From contig NZ_CP067395.1 in NCBI RefSeq assembly GCF_017355525.1, positions 5,468,501 through 5,532,500 on the forward strand: a stretch of DNA of 64,000 nucleotides, read 5' to 3'. The notes beneath the pieces are model-generated. The model saw nothing but the letters and a program-made list of their open reading frames with translations, had not been told where the DNA came from and searched no databases. A program made the translations under genes and the position numbers. This document shows positions 52,148 through 60,684 of the stretch, piece by piece (positions within the stretch are counted from its first letter, which is position 1; the number at the start of each line of letters is the position of its first letter). This DNA comes from Lysobacter enzymogenes (GTDB lineage Bacteria > Pseudomonadota > Gammaproteobacteria > Xanthomonadales > Xanthomonadaceae).

Positions 52148-53821
52148 ATGTCCGCAGCGAACAACCGCAAAGATCCGTCCCGCGTCGTCCGCGCCCCGCG
52201 CGGCAGCGACAAGAGCTGCAAGTCCTGGCTCAGCGAAGCCGCCTACCGCATGATCCAGAACAATCTGGATCCGGACGTGGCCGAAAATCCGGCCGAACTG
52301 GTGGTCTACGGCGGCATCGGCCGCGCCGCGCGCGACTGGGACTGCTTCGACGCGATCCTGAAGTCGCTGCGCGAGCTCGAGGACAACGAAACCCTGCTGA
52401 TCCAGTCGGGCAAGCCGGTCGGCGTGTTCCCGACCCACGCCGACGCGCCGCGCGTGCTGCTGGCCAATTCCAACCTGGTGCCGCACTGGGCCACCTGGGA
52501 ACACTTCAACGAGCTCGATAAGAAGGGCTTGATGATGTACGGGCAGATGACCGCGGGCAGCTGGATCTACATCGGCTCGCAGGGCATCGTCCAGGGCACC
52601 TACGAAACCTTCGTCGAGATGGGCCGCCAGCACTACGGCGGCAGCCTCAAGGGCAAGTGGATCCTGACCGCGGGCCTCGGCGGCATGGGCGGCGCGCAGC
52701 CGCTGGCGGCATCGCTGGCCGGCGCGTGTTCGCTCACCATCGAATGCAAGCAGAGCAGCATCGACATGCGCCTGCGCACCCGCTACGTCGACGAGCAGGC
52801 CAGCGACCTGGACGACGCGCTGGCGCGCATCGCCAAGTACACCGCGTCCGGCGAAGCCAAGTCGGTGGCGCTGCTCGGCAACGCCGCCGAGATCCTGCCG
52901 GAGCTGGTCAAGCGCGGCGTGCGTCCGGACTGCGTGACCGACCAGACCTCGGCGCACGATCCGGTGCACGGCTACCTGCCGATCGGCTGGACCGTGGAGC
53001 GCTGGCTGGACGAGCAGAAGAACAACCCCGAGGGCGTGCGCGACGCGGCCAAGAAGTCGATGCGCGTGCACGTCGAGGCGATGCTGGCGTTCCATGCGCA
53101 GGGCATCCCGACCGTCGACTACGGCAACAACATCCGCCAGATGGCGTTCGACGAAGGCCTCAAGAACGCCTTCGATTTCCCCGGTTTCGTGCCGGCCTAC
53201 GTGCGCCCGCTGTTCTGCCGCGGGGTCGGCCCGTTCCGCTGGGTCGCGCTCAGCGGCGATCCGGAAGACATCTACAAGACCGACGCCAAGGTCAAGGAAC
53301 TCATCGCCGACGACGAGCACCTGCACCGCTGGCTCGACATGGCCAAGGAGCGCATCAGCTTCCAGGGCCTGCCGGCGCGCATCTGCTGGGTCGGCCTGGG
53401 CCTGCGCCACAAGCTCGGCCTGGCGTTCAACGAGATGGTGCGCAACGGCGAACTCAAGGCGCCGGTGGTGATCGGCCGCGATCATCTCGACAGCGGCTCG
53501 GTGGCTTCGCCGAACCGCGAGACCGAAGCGATGAAGGACGGCAGCGACGCGGTCAGCGACTGGCCGCTGCTCAACGCCATGCTCAACGTCGCCGGCGGCG
53601 CGACCTGGGTGTCGCTGCACCACGGCGGCGGCGTCGGCATGGGCTATTCGCAGCACTCCGGCGTGGTCATCGTGTGCGACGGCAGCGAGGAAGCGGACCG
53701 GCGCATCGCGCGGGTGCTGTGGAACGATCCGGGCACCGGTGTGATGCGGCATGCCGATGCCGGTTATGAGATCGCGCAGCAGTGCGCGAAGGAGCAGGGG
53801 TTGAAGCTGCCGATGCTGTGA
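52148..53821 (+). CDS. hutU: Urocanate hydratase
   Basis: 557 residues; converts urocanate to imidazolonepropionate with tightly bound NAD, second step of histidine breakdown. [12 protein letters not shown] is the NAD-binding loop and Cys413 ([14 protein letters not shown]) the catalytic-site Cys; [10 protein letters not shown] and [16 protein letters not shown] are family signatures. Length equals the family's usual 555-560. It stands 12 kb from hutI/hutF and is separate from hutH and hutG. Own terminator downstream. Confidence 0.98.
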   Translation: MSAANNRKDPSRVVRAPRGSDKSCKSWLSEAAYRMIQNNLDPDVAENPAELVVYGGIGRAARDWDCFDAILKSLRELEDNETLLIQSGKPVGVFPTHADAPRVLLANSNLVPHWATWEHFNELDKKGLMMYGQMTAGSWIYIGSQGIVQGTYETFVEMGRQHYGGSLKGKWILTAGLGGMGGAQPLAASLAGACSLTIECKQSSIDMRLRTRYVDEQASDLDDALARIAKYTASGEAKSVALLGNAAEILPELVKRGVRPDCVTDQTSAHDPVHGYLPIGWTVERWLDEQKNNPEGVRDAAKKSMRVHVEAMLAFHAQGIPTVDYGNNIRQMAFDEGLKNAFDFPGFVPAYVRPLFCRGVGPFRWVALSGDPEDIYKTDAKVKELIADDEHLHRWLDMAKERISFQGLPARICWVGLGLRHKLGLAFNEMVRNGELKAPVVIGRDHLDSGSVASPNRETEAMKDGSDAVSDWPLLNAMLNVAGGATWVSLHHGGGVGMGYSQHSGVVIVCDGSEEADRRIARVLWNDPGTGVMRHADAGYEIAQQCAKEQGLKLPML

Positions 53822-53836
53822 TGCTTCGGTGGGGCC

Positions 53837-53940
53837 CTGTAGGAGCGGCGCGAGCCGCGACTGCGGGGTAACCGCTTGCGGCGTTGGCTGCGTCGTAGCT
53901 GCATTGTCGCGGTCGCAGCTTGCGCAGCTCCTACAGTCGG
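53837..53940. repeat. CTGTAGGAGCGGCGC repeat pair, copy 1 of a tandem dimer
   Basis: Inverted arms starting CTGTAGGAGCGGCGCGAGCC and ending GCAGCTCCTACAG. The same unit recurs 171 nt downstream. Confidence 0.85.
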
Positions 53941-53947
53941 ACTTCGG

Positions 53948-53980
53948 ACGGCGGCCTCGGCAGGGGCCGCCGTTTTGTTT
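53948..53980 (+). terminator. Terminator inside the repeat dimer (hutU)
   Basis: 9-bp stem ACGGCGGCC / GGCCGCCGT, 8-nt loop, TTTTGTTT. Confidence 0.8.
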
Positions 53981-54007
53981 CCGCTCGCTGCGCGAATGGG
54001 TGGCCCC

Positions 54008-54115
54008 CTGTAGGAGCGGCGCGAGCCGCGACCGCGGAGTCGCCGCTCGCGGCGGAAGTCGCGCCGTAGCCGCGTTGTCGCGGTCGCAGCTCGCGCAGCT
54101 CCTACAGTCGGGCTT
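54008..54115. repeat. CTGTAGGAGCGGCGC repeat pair, copy 2 of a tandem dimer
   Basis: Same layout and flank (CTACAGTCGG-CTTCGGAC) as copy 1, offset 171 nt. With copy 1 and the terminator it fills the 305-nt gap between convergent hutU and the SRPBCC gene. Confidence 0.85.
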
Positions 54116-54126
54116 CGGACGCCGGC

Positions 54127-54570
54127 CTATTCCGGAATCGTCGGCTCCACCAACCGCTCCAGCAGGGTCAGCGATTCCTGCCAGCCGAGATGGCATTGCT
54201 CGACCGGGATCACCTCCGGAATCCCCTCCTGCACCACGTGCACCTCGGTGCCGCACGACACCGCGCGGAAGGTGATGGTGGTGATCATGGTGCCGGGCAG
54301 GTTCGGGTCGTCGAAGCGGTCGTCGTGGACGATGCGCTCGTTCGGCACCAGTTCCAGATAGGTGCCGCCGAAGCTGTGGCCGTTGCCGGTGCTGAAGTTG
54401 GTGAAGGTCATGCGGTAGCGGCCGCCGACGCGGGCGTCGAGCTCGTGCACGGCGCAGGTGAAGCCGTCCGGCGGCAGCCACTTGCTCAGGGCGGCCGGGT
54501 CGAGGAAGGCGCGGTAGACGCGTTCGGGCGGGCAGGTGAAGACGCGGGACAGGCGTACGGTGCCGGACAT
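54127..54570 (-). CDS. SRPBCC family protein (AHSA1/CalC-type)
   Basis: 147 residues from ATG 54570, with GGAG upstream. A START-like helix-grip fold of the activator-of-Hsp90-homologue type: RVFTCPPERVYRAFLDPAALSKWLPPDGFTC, GGRYRMTFTN, GGTYLELVPNERIV, GWQESLTLLERLVE. Such proteins bind hydrophobic ligands; no enzyme activity can be read. Its stop lies 11 nt from the repeat pair between it and hutU. Confidence 0.92.
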   Translation of the reverse strand: MSGTVRLSRVFTCPPERVYRAFLDPAALSKWLPPDGFTCAVHELDARVGGRYRMTFTNFSTGNGHSFGGTYLELVPNERIVHDDRFDDPNLPGTMITTITFRAVSCGTEVHVVQEGIPEVIPVEQCHLGWQESLTLLERLVEPTIPE

Positions 54571-54840
54571 GATGATTCTCCGAGTGGGTGGCGAGGCGTG
54601 GTCCTCACTGGATCGACGAACGGGGCGCGGCGGAATCGACAAACCCCGCTCGCCGTTCGACGAATGCGTCAGGACGCTGGCGCACGGTCCATAGGGATGC
54701 GGCGGGCGCCGCGCCGGTTGCGCCGGTCTCACAGGCTGAGATGTCGATCCACGATCCTGCCGCTCGTCGTACTGTTGTCACTGGCGGGTCGGGCATGGGG
54801 CCCTATCATGCGTCGGTGCGATCCACGCATGGAGCTCGCG

Positions 54841-56286
54841 ATGACCCACGACTCTCCGGCGGCCGAACCGGTCGCCGCCCACGCCGCCGCCGGACATCCG
54901 CCGCAATCGCTTTGGCGCGAGCTGCGCGACGCGATCCGCGGCACCGACGCCGACTACACCAAGATCCCGCTGCGCCGCGCGGTGTTCCTGCTGGCCGTGC
55001 CGATGGTGCTCGAGCTGGTGCTGGAATCGACCTTCGCCGTGGTCGACATCTTCTTCGTCTCCAAGCTCGGCCCCTCGGCGGTGGCGACGGTCGGCCTGAC
55101 CGAAAGCTATCTGTTCCTGCTCTACGCGGTAGCGATGGGCCTGGCGATGGCGGTCACCGCGGTGGTCGCGCGACGCATCGGCGAAGGCAAGCCCGAGGAG
55201 GCCGCGTTCACCGCGGTGCAGGCGATCGCGATCGCGCTGCTGGCCTCGGTGATCCCGGCGCTGGCCGGCATCTTCTACGCCCAGGACCTGCTGCGGCTGA
55301 TGGGCGCCGACGCCTGGAGCATCGAGCACGGCTACCGCTACACCCAATGGATGCTCGGCGGCAACGCGGTCATCCTGTTGCTGTTCGTCATCAACGCGAT
55401 CTTCCGCGGCGCCGGCGACGCGGCCATTTCCATGCGCGTGCTGTGGCTGTCCAACGGCATCAACATCGTGCTGTGCCCGCTGCTGATCTTCGGGCCGGGG
55501 CCGTTCCCGGAATGGGGCATCGAAGGCGCGGCCATCGCCACCTGCATCGGCCGCGGCACCGGCGTGCTGTACCAGCTGTGGATGCTGTTCCGCGGCGGCA
55601 AGCACATCCGGGTGACGGTGGCGCAGTTGGTCTGGCGCGGGGCGATGCTGTGGAACATCGTGCGCACCTCGCTCGGCGGCATCGGCCAGATGATCGTGGC
55701 GATGACCGCGTGGATCTTCCTGATGCGCATCCTCGCCGCGATTGGCAGCGAAGCGGTGGCCGGCGCGACCATCGCCATCCGCATCATGATGTTCACGATG
55801 ATGCCGGCCTGGGGCATGTCCAACGCCGCCGCGACCCTGGTCGGACAGAACCTCGGCGCCGGCCACGCCGACCGCGCCGAAGCCTCGGTGTGGCATATCG
55901 GCTGGTACAACATGGCGTATCTGGTGCTGGTGTCGGTGCTGTTCTTCGCCTTCCCGCAGCAGTTGGTCGGCATCTTCACCACCGATCCGGAAGTGGTGAA
56001 GGTCGGCGCCGAGTGGCTGCGGATCCTGTCGTACTCGTTCTTCATCTACGGCTGGTGGATGGTGACGGTGCAGGCCTTCAACGGCGCCGGCGACACCGTG
56101 ACCCCGACCAAGATCAACGTGGTGTTCTTCTGGCTGATCCAGATCCCGCTGTCGTACTGGCTGGCGATCCACCTGGACTGGAAGGAACTCGGCGTGTTCT
56201 GGGGCGTGTTCGTCTCGGAGACCTCGGTCGGCCTGTTCACGCTATGGCTGTTCACGCGCGGGCGCTGGAAGAACGCGAAGGTGTAG
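54841..56286 (+). CDS. MATE family efflux transporter
   Basis: 481 residues from ATG 54841, supported by GGAG 6 nt upstream; in-frame ATGs upstream are weaker. Twelve membrane segments in two halves, with family motifs in the first (VPMVLELVLESTFAVVDIFFV) and second (LGGIGQMIVAMTAWIFLMRI) half and the QNLGAG segment near GMSNAAATLVGQNLGAGHADRAEA. MATE proteins export cationic drugs or metabolites using Na+ or H+. The first about 45 residues are cytoplasmic. Substrate unknown; no regulator beside it. Confidence 0.94.
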   Translation: MTHDSPAAEPVAAHAAAGHPPQSLWRELRDAIRGTDADYTKIPLRRAVFLLAVPMVLELVLESTFAVVDIFFVSKLGPSAVATVGLTESYLFLLYAVAMGLAMAVTAVVARRIGEGKPEEAAFTAVQAIAIALLASVIPALAGIFYAQDLLRLMGADAWSIEHGYRYTQWMLGGNAVILLLFVINAIFRGAGDAAISMRVLWLSNGINIVLCPLLIFGPGPFPEWGIEGAAIATCIGRGTGVLYQLWMLFRGGKHIRVTVAQLVWRGAMLWNIVRTSLGGIGQMIVAMTAWIFLMRILAAIGSEAVAGATIAIRIMMFTMMPAWGMSNAAATLVGQNLGAGHADRAEASVWHIGWYNMAYLVLVSVLFFAFPQQLVGIFTTDPEVVKVGAEWLRILSYSFFIYGWWMVTVQAFNGAGDTVTPTKINVVFFWLIQIPLSYWLAIHLDWKELGVFWGVFVSETSVGLFTLWLFTRGRWKNAKV

Positions 56287-56335
56287 GCGCTGTCGCTGGG
56301 TCCGCGTTGCGCTGGCCGCCCGCTTGCCGACAGGA

Positions 56336-56353
56336 CAGGGACTTCGGTCCCTG
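56336..56353. terminator. Hairpin with UUCG loop between convergent genes
   Basis: CAGGGAC-TTCG-GTCCCTG, perfect 7-bp stem. No T-run. Confidence 0.5.
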
Positions 56354-56369
56354 CGATCCTCTTGCCGAT

Positions 56370-56394
56370 GCGGCGCTGTCGGGTACAGCGCCGC
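56370..56394. terminator. Second hairpin between convergent genes
   Basis: GCGGCGCTGT-CGGGT-ACAGCGCCGC, perfect 10-bp stem, no T-run. With the hairpin at 56336 it fills the gap between the MATE gene and the next minus-strand gene. Confidence 0.5.
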
Positions 56395-56424
56395 CAGCAT
56401 GCGAAACTCCGGCCGCAGCGACGC

Positions 56425-56898
56425 TCATTGCGCGCGCTTGGCGATGCCGCAGCCGGCCCAGGCCGGCTCGTCGCGGCGCAGGTCGCGGTAGACGTAATGC
56501 AGGCGCAAGCCGTCGTAGACGTCCGCGAGTCTGACGTCGTCGCGGCGGCCGCCGGGCGCGAGCGCGACCTCCAGCGTTTGCGGATCGATCCAGCGCAGGC
56601 CGATGCCGGCGCGCAGCGACGGGACCGCGACGATGTTGCCGCCGAAGGTGCCGTTGCCGCTCGTGCATTCGACCATGGCCTGGGTCACCGCGCGGTCGCC
56701 GAAATCGGTCTGGTAGTAACGCGCCCGGCAGCGGCCGTCGGCAGCGGCGACCGGCTCGCCGGCGCAACCGGCCGGCTCGGCGCAGGACGCGGCCAGCAGC
56801 GGCACCAGCGCGCCGAGCAGGGCGAGGCGGCCGCGGGACGGCCAAGCCGTTTCGCCGGCGCTCGCGCCTGGCGGTTGCGGTTCGTGCAAAGCGATCAT
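56425..56898 (-). CDS. Probable exported protein or lipoprotein, unknown function
   Basis: 157 residues from ATG 56898, with AAGGAA upstream. A 25-residue polar N-terminus precedes a hydrophobic stretch LALLGALVPLLAASCAE that ends in a lipobox-like LAASC. The mature part has several Cys (AGCAGEP, GRCRARYY, ECTSGNG, AGCGIAK) and reads RARYYQTDFGDRAVTQAM, VAVPSLRAGIGLRWIDPQTL. No family recognised. The long N-terminus before the lipobox is unusual for a lipoprotein; a start inside the gene would remove it but none is evident. Confidence 0.65.
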   Translation of the reverse strand: MIALHEPQPPGASAGETAWPSRGRLALLGALVPLLAASCAEPAGCAGEPVAAADGRCRARYYQTDFGDRAVTQAMVECTSGNGTFGGNIVAVPSLRAGIGLRWIDPQTLEVALAPGGRRDDVRLADVYDGLRLHYVYRDLRRDEPAWAGCGIAKRAQ

Positions 56899-56960
56899 CT
56901 GCGGTTCCTTCGCTGATCTTCGGCCGGCCCGTCGCCGCGCCTTCGCCCGATATTGCGGTT

Positions 56961-57407
56961 TTACCGCAACGCGTCCTCGTCCAACGGCTCCGACCACTCG
57001 ATCTCGTAACGGTTCCACTGCCCCGGAAACAGCTCGCCCTCGACCGCGCGCCGGCGCAAGGCGCCGCGCCGGTGCGCGCGCTGCGCGGCGTTGCGGTCGA
57101 TGCCGGCGTCGATCAGCGCTTCGAGTTCGTTGTAGCGCGGATCGTAGCGGCCGTGCTTGGGGTGGCTCTCGGGCGTCAGCCGGCCGGCGTTGACCTCGGC
57201 TTCCCAACGCTGCCAGATCGCCCAATGCTCCTGCGCCCAGGCGTAGGTTTCCGCGTCGACCGGCGTCAGCGCGAACAGGTCGCGGTATTCCTCCTGCTGC
57301 GGATCGAACAGGCAGGAGAAGTAATGCGGCCGGCCGTCGCAATCGGCGATGCCGGTGCGCGGGCCGTCCCAGTAGTCCCAGGTCATGTGGATCGGTTCGT
57401 AGGCCAT
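56961..57407 (-). CDS. Conserved-looking protein of unknown function
   Basis: 148 residues from ATG 57407 (a start further up is possible). Soluble, Trp-, Tyr- and Glu-rich: MTWDYWDGPRTGIADCDGRPHYF, EEYRDLFALTPVDAETYAWAQEHWAIWQRWE, then GRYDPRYNELEALIDAGI. No signal or membrane segment. I recognise no named family. It has no visible ribosome site. It lies 62 nt upstream of the probable lipoprotein gene on the same strand. Confidence 0.7.
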   Translation of the reverse strand: MAYEPIHMTWDYWDGPRTGIADCDGRPHYFSCLFDPQQEEYRDLFALTPVDAETYAWAQEHWAIWQRWEAEVNAGRLTPESHPKHGRYDPRYNELEALIDAGIDRNAAQRAHRRGALRRRAVEGELFPGQWNRYEIEWSEPLDEDALR

Positions 57408-57471
57408 GCGCGCGGTCGGGCTGGGGGACGAGTGCGGCCACAGTATCAAGCGAGACGCGCAGGCCGGAAGT

Positions 57472-57563
57472 CCGACTGCAGGCGCTGCGCGAGCTGCGGC
57501 CGCGGCAACAGGTTTACGGCGCGACTTGCCGCAACGCGGTCGCGGCTTGCGCCGCTCCTACAG
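57472..57563. repeat. CTGTAGGAGCGGCGC repeat pair, left arm diverged
   Basis: Left arm CCGACTGCAGGCGCTGCGCG is degenerate; right arm GGCTTGCGCCGCTCCTACAG is intact. Confidence 0.75.
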
Positions 57564-57580
57564 GGCGAGCCCGAGGCGGA

Positions 57581-57931
57581 TCAGGCCTCGGTCCACACCG
57601 CCAGCTCGTACCCGTCCGGATCGGTGAAGTGGAAACGCCGACCGCCCGGAAATTCGTGCTCGGCGACGATCGCGCCGCCGGCGGCTTCGACCTTGGCGCG
57701 CGCGTCGGCGAGGTCGTCGGCGTAGATCACCACCAGCATGCCGCCCGGCCGCGGCGCGGCGTGGGCGTTGAAGCCGCCCTTCATGCGGCCGTCGTCGAAT
57801 TCGCAGTAGCCGGGGCCGTAGTCGGTGAAGCGCCAGCCGAACGCGGCGCCGTAGAAGGCCTTGGATGCGGCGATGTCGGCGACGTTGAATTCGAGGTAGT
57901 CCAGGCGCAGGTTGCGGTCGGAAGCGGTCAT
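57581..57931 (-). CDS. VOC family (glyoxalase/bleomycin-resistance fold) protein
   Basis: 116 residues from ATG 57931. Two beta-alpha-beta-beta-beta modules: LRLDYLEFNVADIAASKAFYGAAFGWRFTDYG and GMLVVIYADDLADARAKVEAAGGAIV, ending RRFHFTDPDGYELAVWTE. Metal-ligand positions include the Glu in YLEFNV and the final Glu in YELAVW. Members bind or modify small molecules; this one has no partner genes. Function unassigned. Confidence 0.9.
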   Translation of the reverse strand: MTASDRNLRLDYLEFNVADIAASKAFYGAAFGWRFTDYGPGYCEFDDGRMKGGFNAHAAPRPGGMLVVIYADDLADARAKVEAAGGAIVAEHEFPGGRRFHFTDPDGYELAVWTEA

Positions 57932-57990
57932 GGCGCGGGTCCTGTGTGCGGCAAGGCGGGGTGTGGTTGCGGCGGCCGAGGCCGGCAACG

Positions 57991-58017
57991 AAAAAGGCCG
58001 CCGGTCGCCCGGCGGCC
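57991..58017 (-). terminator. Terminator of the CsgG-like gene
   Basis: 9-bp perfect stem (57996-58004 with 58009-58017, TCGC loop) followed on the minus strand by TTTTT. Confidence 0.9.
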
Positions 58018-58097
58018 CGAGCGGGCGCGAACGCCCGCAGCTTACTTCGACTCGGCCCGCGCTTCGCCGCGATGCGGGCAGCGCGCGCGTCGCCGGC

Positions 58098-59063
58098 TTA
58101 CTTGGACAATTCCAGCGCCAGCGAAGTCACCCAGCCCTTGTTGCCGAGCTCGTCCTCGACTTCCCACATCGCGCCCTGCTTGTTGCCGGTCGGGTAAAGC
58201 ATCATGCCCGGGTCGAGCGGACGCACCACCTTGCCGCTGCCGCTGGCGTTGGCGAACAGACGCGCGGACTTGACCACGCTGACCGCCTGCTGCGCGTTCG
58301 ACGCCGAGGCGTTGCCCGACAGGCCGCCGAGTTCGGCGACGAGATTGGTGTAGGCCTGCAGATAGGCCATGGTGATGACCTGGCCGATCTCGGTGTTGGC
58401 GTAACCCGACACGCCGGCGCCGCCGAGGCCGCTGCTGCCCCACAGCGCGCCGCTGGCGCCGAAGCCGATGTCGGTCTTCTTGGCGCTGCCTTCGGCCATC
58501 GCCACCTGCTCGGAGGAGCGCACGTCGGTGACGGTCAGCACGACGTCGGCGGTCTTCTTGTTGAAGTTGAGGTTGCTGGCCACGCGCCCGGCGTTGCCGC
58601 CGATCAGCCCGCCGAGCATGCCGCCGATGGCGTTGCCGCCGGCGTTGGAGTTCTTGGCGATCAGGTCCGGCACCAGCACGTAGTCGGCCGCGCGGATCTG
58701 GCCCTTGCCGATATTGGACTTGTTGCGCAGCTGGCCGCTGGAGGCCAGGTCGCGCTCGCGCATGGCCGAGTCCATGCCGGCGCCGCGGTCGACCAGGGTG
58801 AAGCAGCGCGACTTCTGCACGAACACCTTGATCAGCTTGCTCGGCGCGGGCAGCTGCTGGCCGCTCCACCAGTTGGTGCCGTCTTCCGGCTCGATCACCG
58901 AGATCGCGCCGAGGTTCTTGGCGCAGGTCGGAATCTCGGCGGTCTTTTCCGCGCGCAGCTCCTGCGCGCTCTTGCGTTGCGCCCAGCCCGGCGCGGCCGA
59001 CAGGGCCATGCCCAGGCCGACCACGCAGGCCACGGCCTGGATTCCCCGATTAGCGGTCTTCAT
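58098..59063 (-). CDS. CsgG/HfaB family protein with C-terminal SH3-like domain
   Basis: 321 residues from ATG 59063, with AAGGAA upstream. Signal peptide QAVACVVGLGMALSAAPGWA without a lipobox Cys at the cleavage site. CsgG-like core (about 40-255): LIKVFVQKSRCFTLVDRG, IRAADYVLVPDLI, TADVVLTVTDVRSSEQVAMAEG and EIGQVITMAYLQAYTNLV. A final about 60 residues read SARLFANASGSGKVVRPLDP, GNKGWVTSLALELSK, resembling a bacterial SH3 domain. CsgG forms the outer-membrane curli secretion pore, but no curli genes lie nearby and the lipid anchor is missing, so the role must differ. Confidence 0.88.
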   Translation of the reverse strand: MKTANRGIQAVACVVGLGMALSAAPGWAQRKSAQELRAEKTAEIPTCAKNLGAISVIEPEDGTNWWSGQQLPAPSKLIKVFVQKSRCFTLVDRGAGMDSAMRERDLASSGQLRNKSNIGKGQIRAADYVLVPDLIAKNSNAGGNAIGGMLGGLIGGNAGRVASNLNFNKKTADVVLTVTDVRSSEQVAMAEGSAKKTDIGFGASGALWGSSGLGGAGVSGYANTEIGQVITMAYLQAYTNLVAELGGLSGNASASNAQQAVSVVKSARLFANASGSGKVVRPLDPGMMLYPTGNKQGAMWEVEDELGNKGWVTSLALELSK

Positions 59064-59392
59064 CGTTTCGTTCCTTAAAACTGAGTTCTGTCTCGAAACA
59101 GCATCCTGCCGCGGCCGTTGCGGCCGCGACTCCCGGCGGAGCGCGAACGTCGTCCTTCGGCCACGCGGCCTGCAGGGGCAGCGGGAGGTCGGCAGAAGGT
59201 CCCCAGACGCATCCAGGCCGGGCGTTCCACGGCCTGTACGACGACTCACGTCCACATCATAACGTGATCCATTGCGAAAAAAGGACGCCCGTGCGGCGCT
59301 GCGGACCGACGCTCGCCGGGCGGCCGCGGCGCAGCCGCTGCGACGCGGCCCAGGCAAGCTGGCCGACGTTTTTCGACGACCGGACCGCGCCG

Positions 59393-60559
59393 ATGCTGCA
59401 CACCCTGGCGATCGCCAACTACCGCTCGCTGCACAAGCTCGAACTCGGCCTGGGCCGGCTCAACCTGGTCACCGGCGCCAACGGCAGCGGCAAGTCCAAT
59501 CTCTACCGCGCGCTGCGGCTGCTGGCGGAAACCGCGCAGGGCGGGGTGGTGCCGGCGCTGGCGCGCGAAGGCGGGCTGCCGTCGACGCTGTGGGCCGGGC
59601 CGGAGACGATCTCGGCGCGGATGAAGCGCGGCGAGGTGCCGGTGCAGGGCACCCAGCGGCAGGCGCCGGTGGCGCTGCGGCTCGGCTTCGCCGGCGAGGA
59701 GTACGGCTACGCGATCGACCTCGGCCTGCCGCCGCCGCGCGAGCAGGGCTCGCTGTTCTCGCTCGACCCCCAGATCAAGCGCGAAGCGATCTGGGCCGGG
59801 CCGTTCCTGCGCAGCGCCAACCTGCTGGTCGACCGCCGCGCCGCGCTGGCGCGGGTGCGCGACGGCCGCGGCTGGCGCATCGCCGCCGAACACCTGAGCC
59901 CGTTCGAAAGCCTGTTCGCGCAGATCGCCGACCCGCGCGCGGCGCCGGAAGTGCTGACGCTGCGCGAGACCATCCGCGGCTGGCGCTTCTACGACCATTT
60001 CCGCAGCGACGCGCAGGCGCCGGCGCGGCAGCCGCAGCTGGGCACGCTGACCCCGGTGCTGAGCCACGACGGCCGCGACCTGGCCGCGGCCTGGCAGACC
60101 ATCGTCGAAATCGGCGACGCGCCGGCGCTGGCCGCGGCGGTCGACGACGCGTTCCCCGGCGCGCGGGTGTCGGTGCGCGACGCCGGCGGCCGGCTCGTGC
60201 TCGAGTTCGCCCAGCCCGGCCTGCTGCGGCCGTTGACCGCGGCCGAGCTGTCCGACGGCACCTTGCGTTATCTGCTGTGGATCGCGGCCTTGCACACGCC
60301 GCGGCCGCCGCCGCTGATGGTGCTCAACGAACCCGAAACCAGCCTGCATCCGGATCTGCTGCCGGCGCTGGGGCGCTTGATCGCGCGCGCGGCCAGGCGC
60401 AGCCAGGTGTGGGTGGTGTCGCATGCGACGCGGCTGGTGGCGGCGTTGGAGGAAGACGCGGGCTGCAATTCGATCCGGCTGCACAAGGCGTTCGGGCAGA
60501 CCGAGGTCGAAGGGCAGGGGATGCTGGATGCGCCGGCGTGGTATTGGCCGGAACGGTGA
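59393..60559 (+). CDS. AAA family ATPase (AAA_21 / COG4637-like)
   Basis: 388 residues from ATG 59393; a longer in-frame start at 59264 adds an Arg/Cys-rich leader I consider unlikely. MLHTLAIANYRSLHKLELG, Walker A TGANGSGKSNL (about 26-36), an ABC-type signature region ELSDGTLRYLLW and Walker B VLNEPETSLHPDLLPAL, then a His switch (VVSHATRLV). SMC/RecF-like fold with a short middle instead of a long coiled coil. Related ATPases occur alone or in defence systems beside nucleases; here it stands alone between the CsgG-like and LysR genes. Confidence 0.9.
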   Translation: MLHTLAIANYRSLHKLELGLGRLNLVTGANGSGKSNLYRALRLLAETAQGGVVPALAREGGLPSTLWAGPETISARMKRGEVPVQGTQRQAPVALRLGFAGEEYGYAIDLGLPPPREQGSLFSLDPQIKREAIWAGPFLRSANLLVDRRAALARVRDGRGWRIAAEHLSPFESLFAQIADPRAAPEVLTLRETIRGWRFYDHFRSDAQAPARQPQLGTLTPVLSHDGRDLAAAWQTIVEIGDAPALAAAVDDAFPGARVSVRDAGGRLVLEFAQPGLLRPLTAAELSDGTLRYLLWIAALHTPRPPPLMVLNEPETSLHPDLLPALGRLIARAARRSQVWVVSHATRLVAALEEDAGCNSIRLHKAFGQTEVEGQGMLDAPAWYWPER

Positions 60560-60579
60560 TGGGGGCGCGGTCAGCGTAG

Positions 60580-60652
60580 TGTCGCGGTCGCGGCTCGCGC
60601 CGCTCCTACATGGGCTCCCTGTAGGAGCGGCGCGAGCCGCGACCGCGACAAC
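60580..60652. repeat. CTGTAGGAGCGGCGC repeat pair, back-to-back arms
   Basis: Arms face outward here: GGCTCGCGCCGCTCCTACA then CTGTAGGAGCGGCGCGAGCC separated by only about 7 nt, between convergent AAA ATPase and LysR genes. Confidence 0.85.
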
Positions 60653-60684
60653 GCAACTGCGCCGCAACGCTCACCACCCGCGCC

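Noticed and set aside
53837..54115. Repeated CTGTAGGAGC units considered as a CRISPR array
   Set aside because: Only two units, arms inverted rather than direct, and no cas genes.
58098..59063. Curli secretion gene
   Set aside because: CsgG-like, but without csgA/B/E/F neighbours or the lipid-anchor Cys.
59393..60559. Anti-phage defence ATPase
   Set aside because: AAA_21 ATPases occur in defence systems, but no nuclease, reverse transcriptase, toxin or other effector is beside it, so a defence claim is unsupported.
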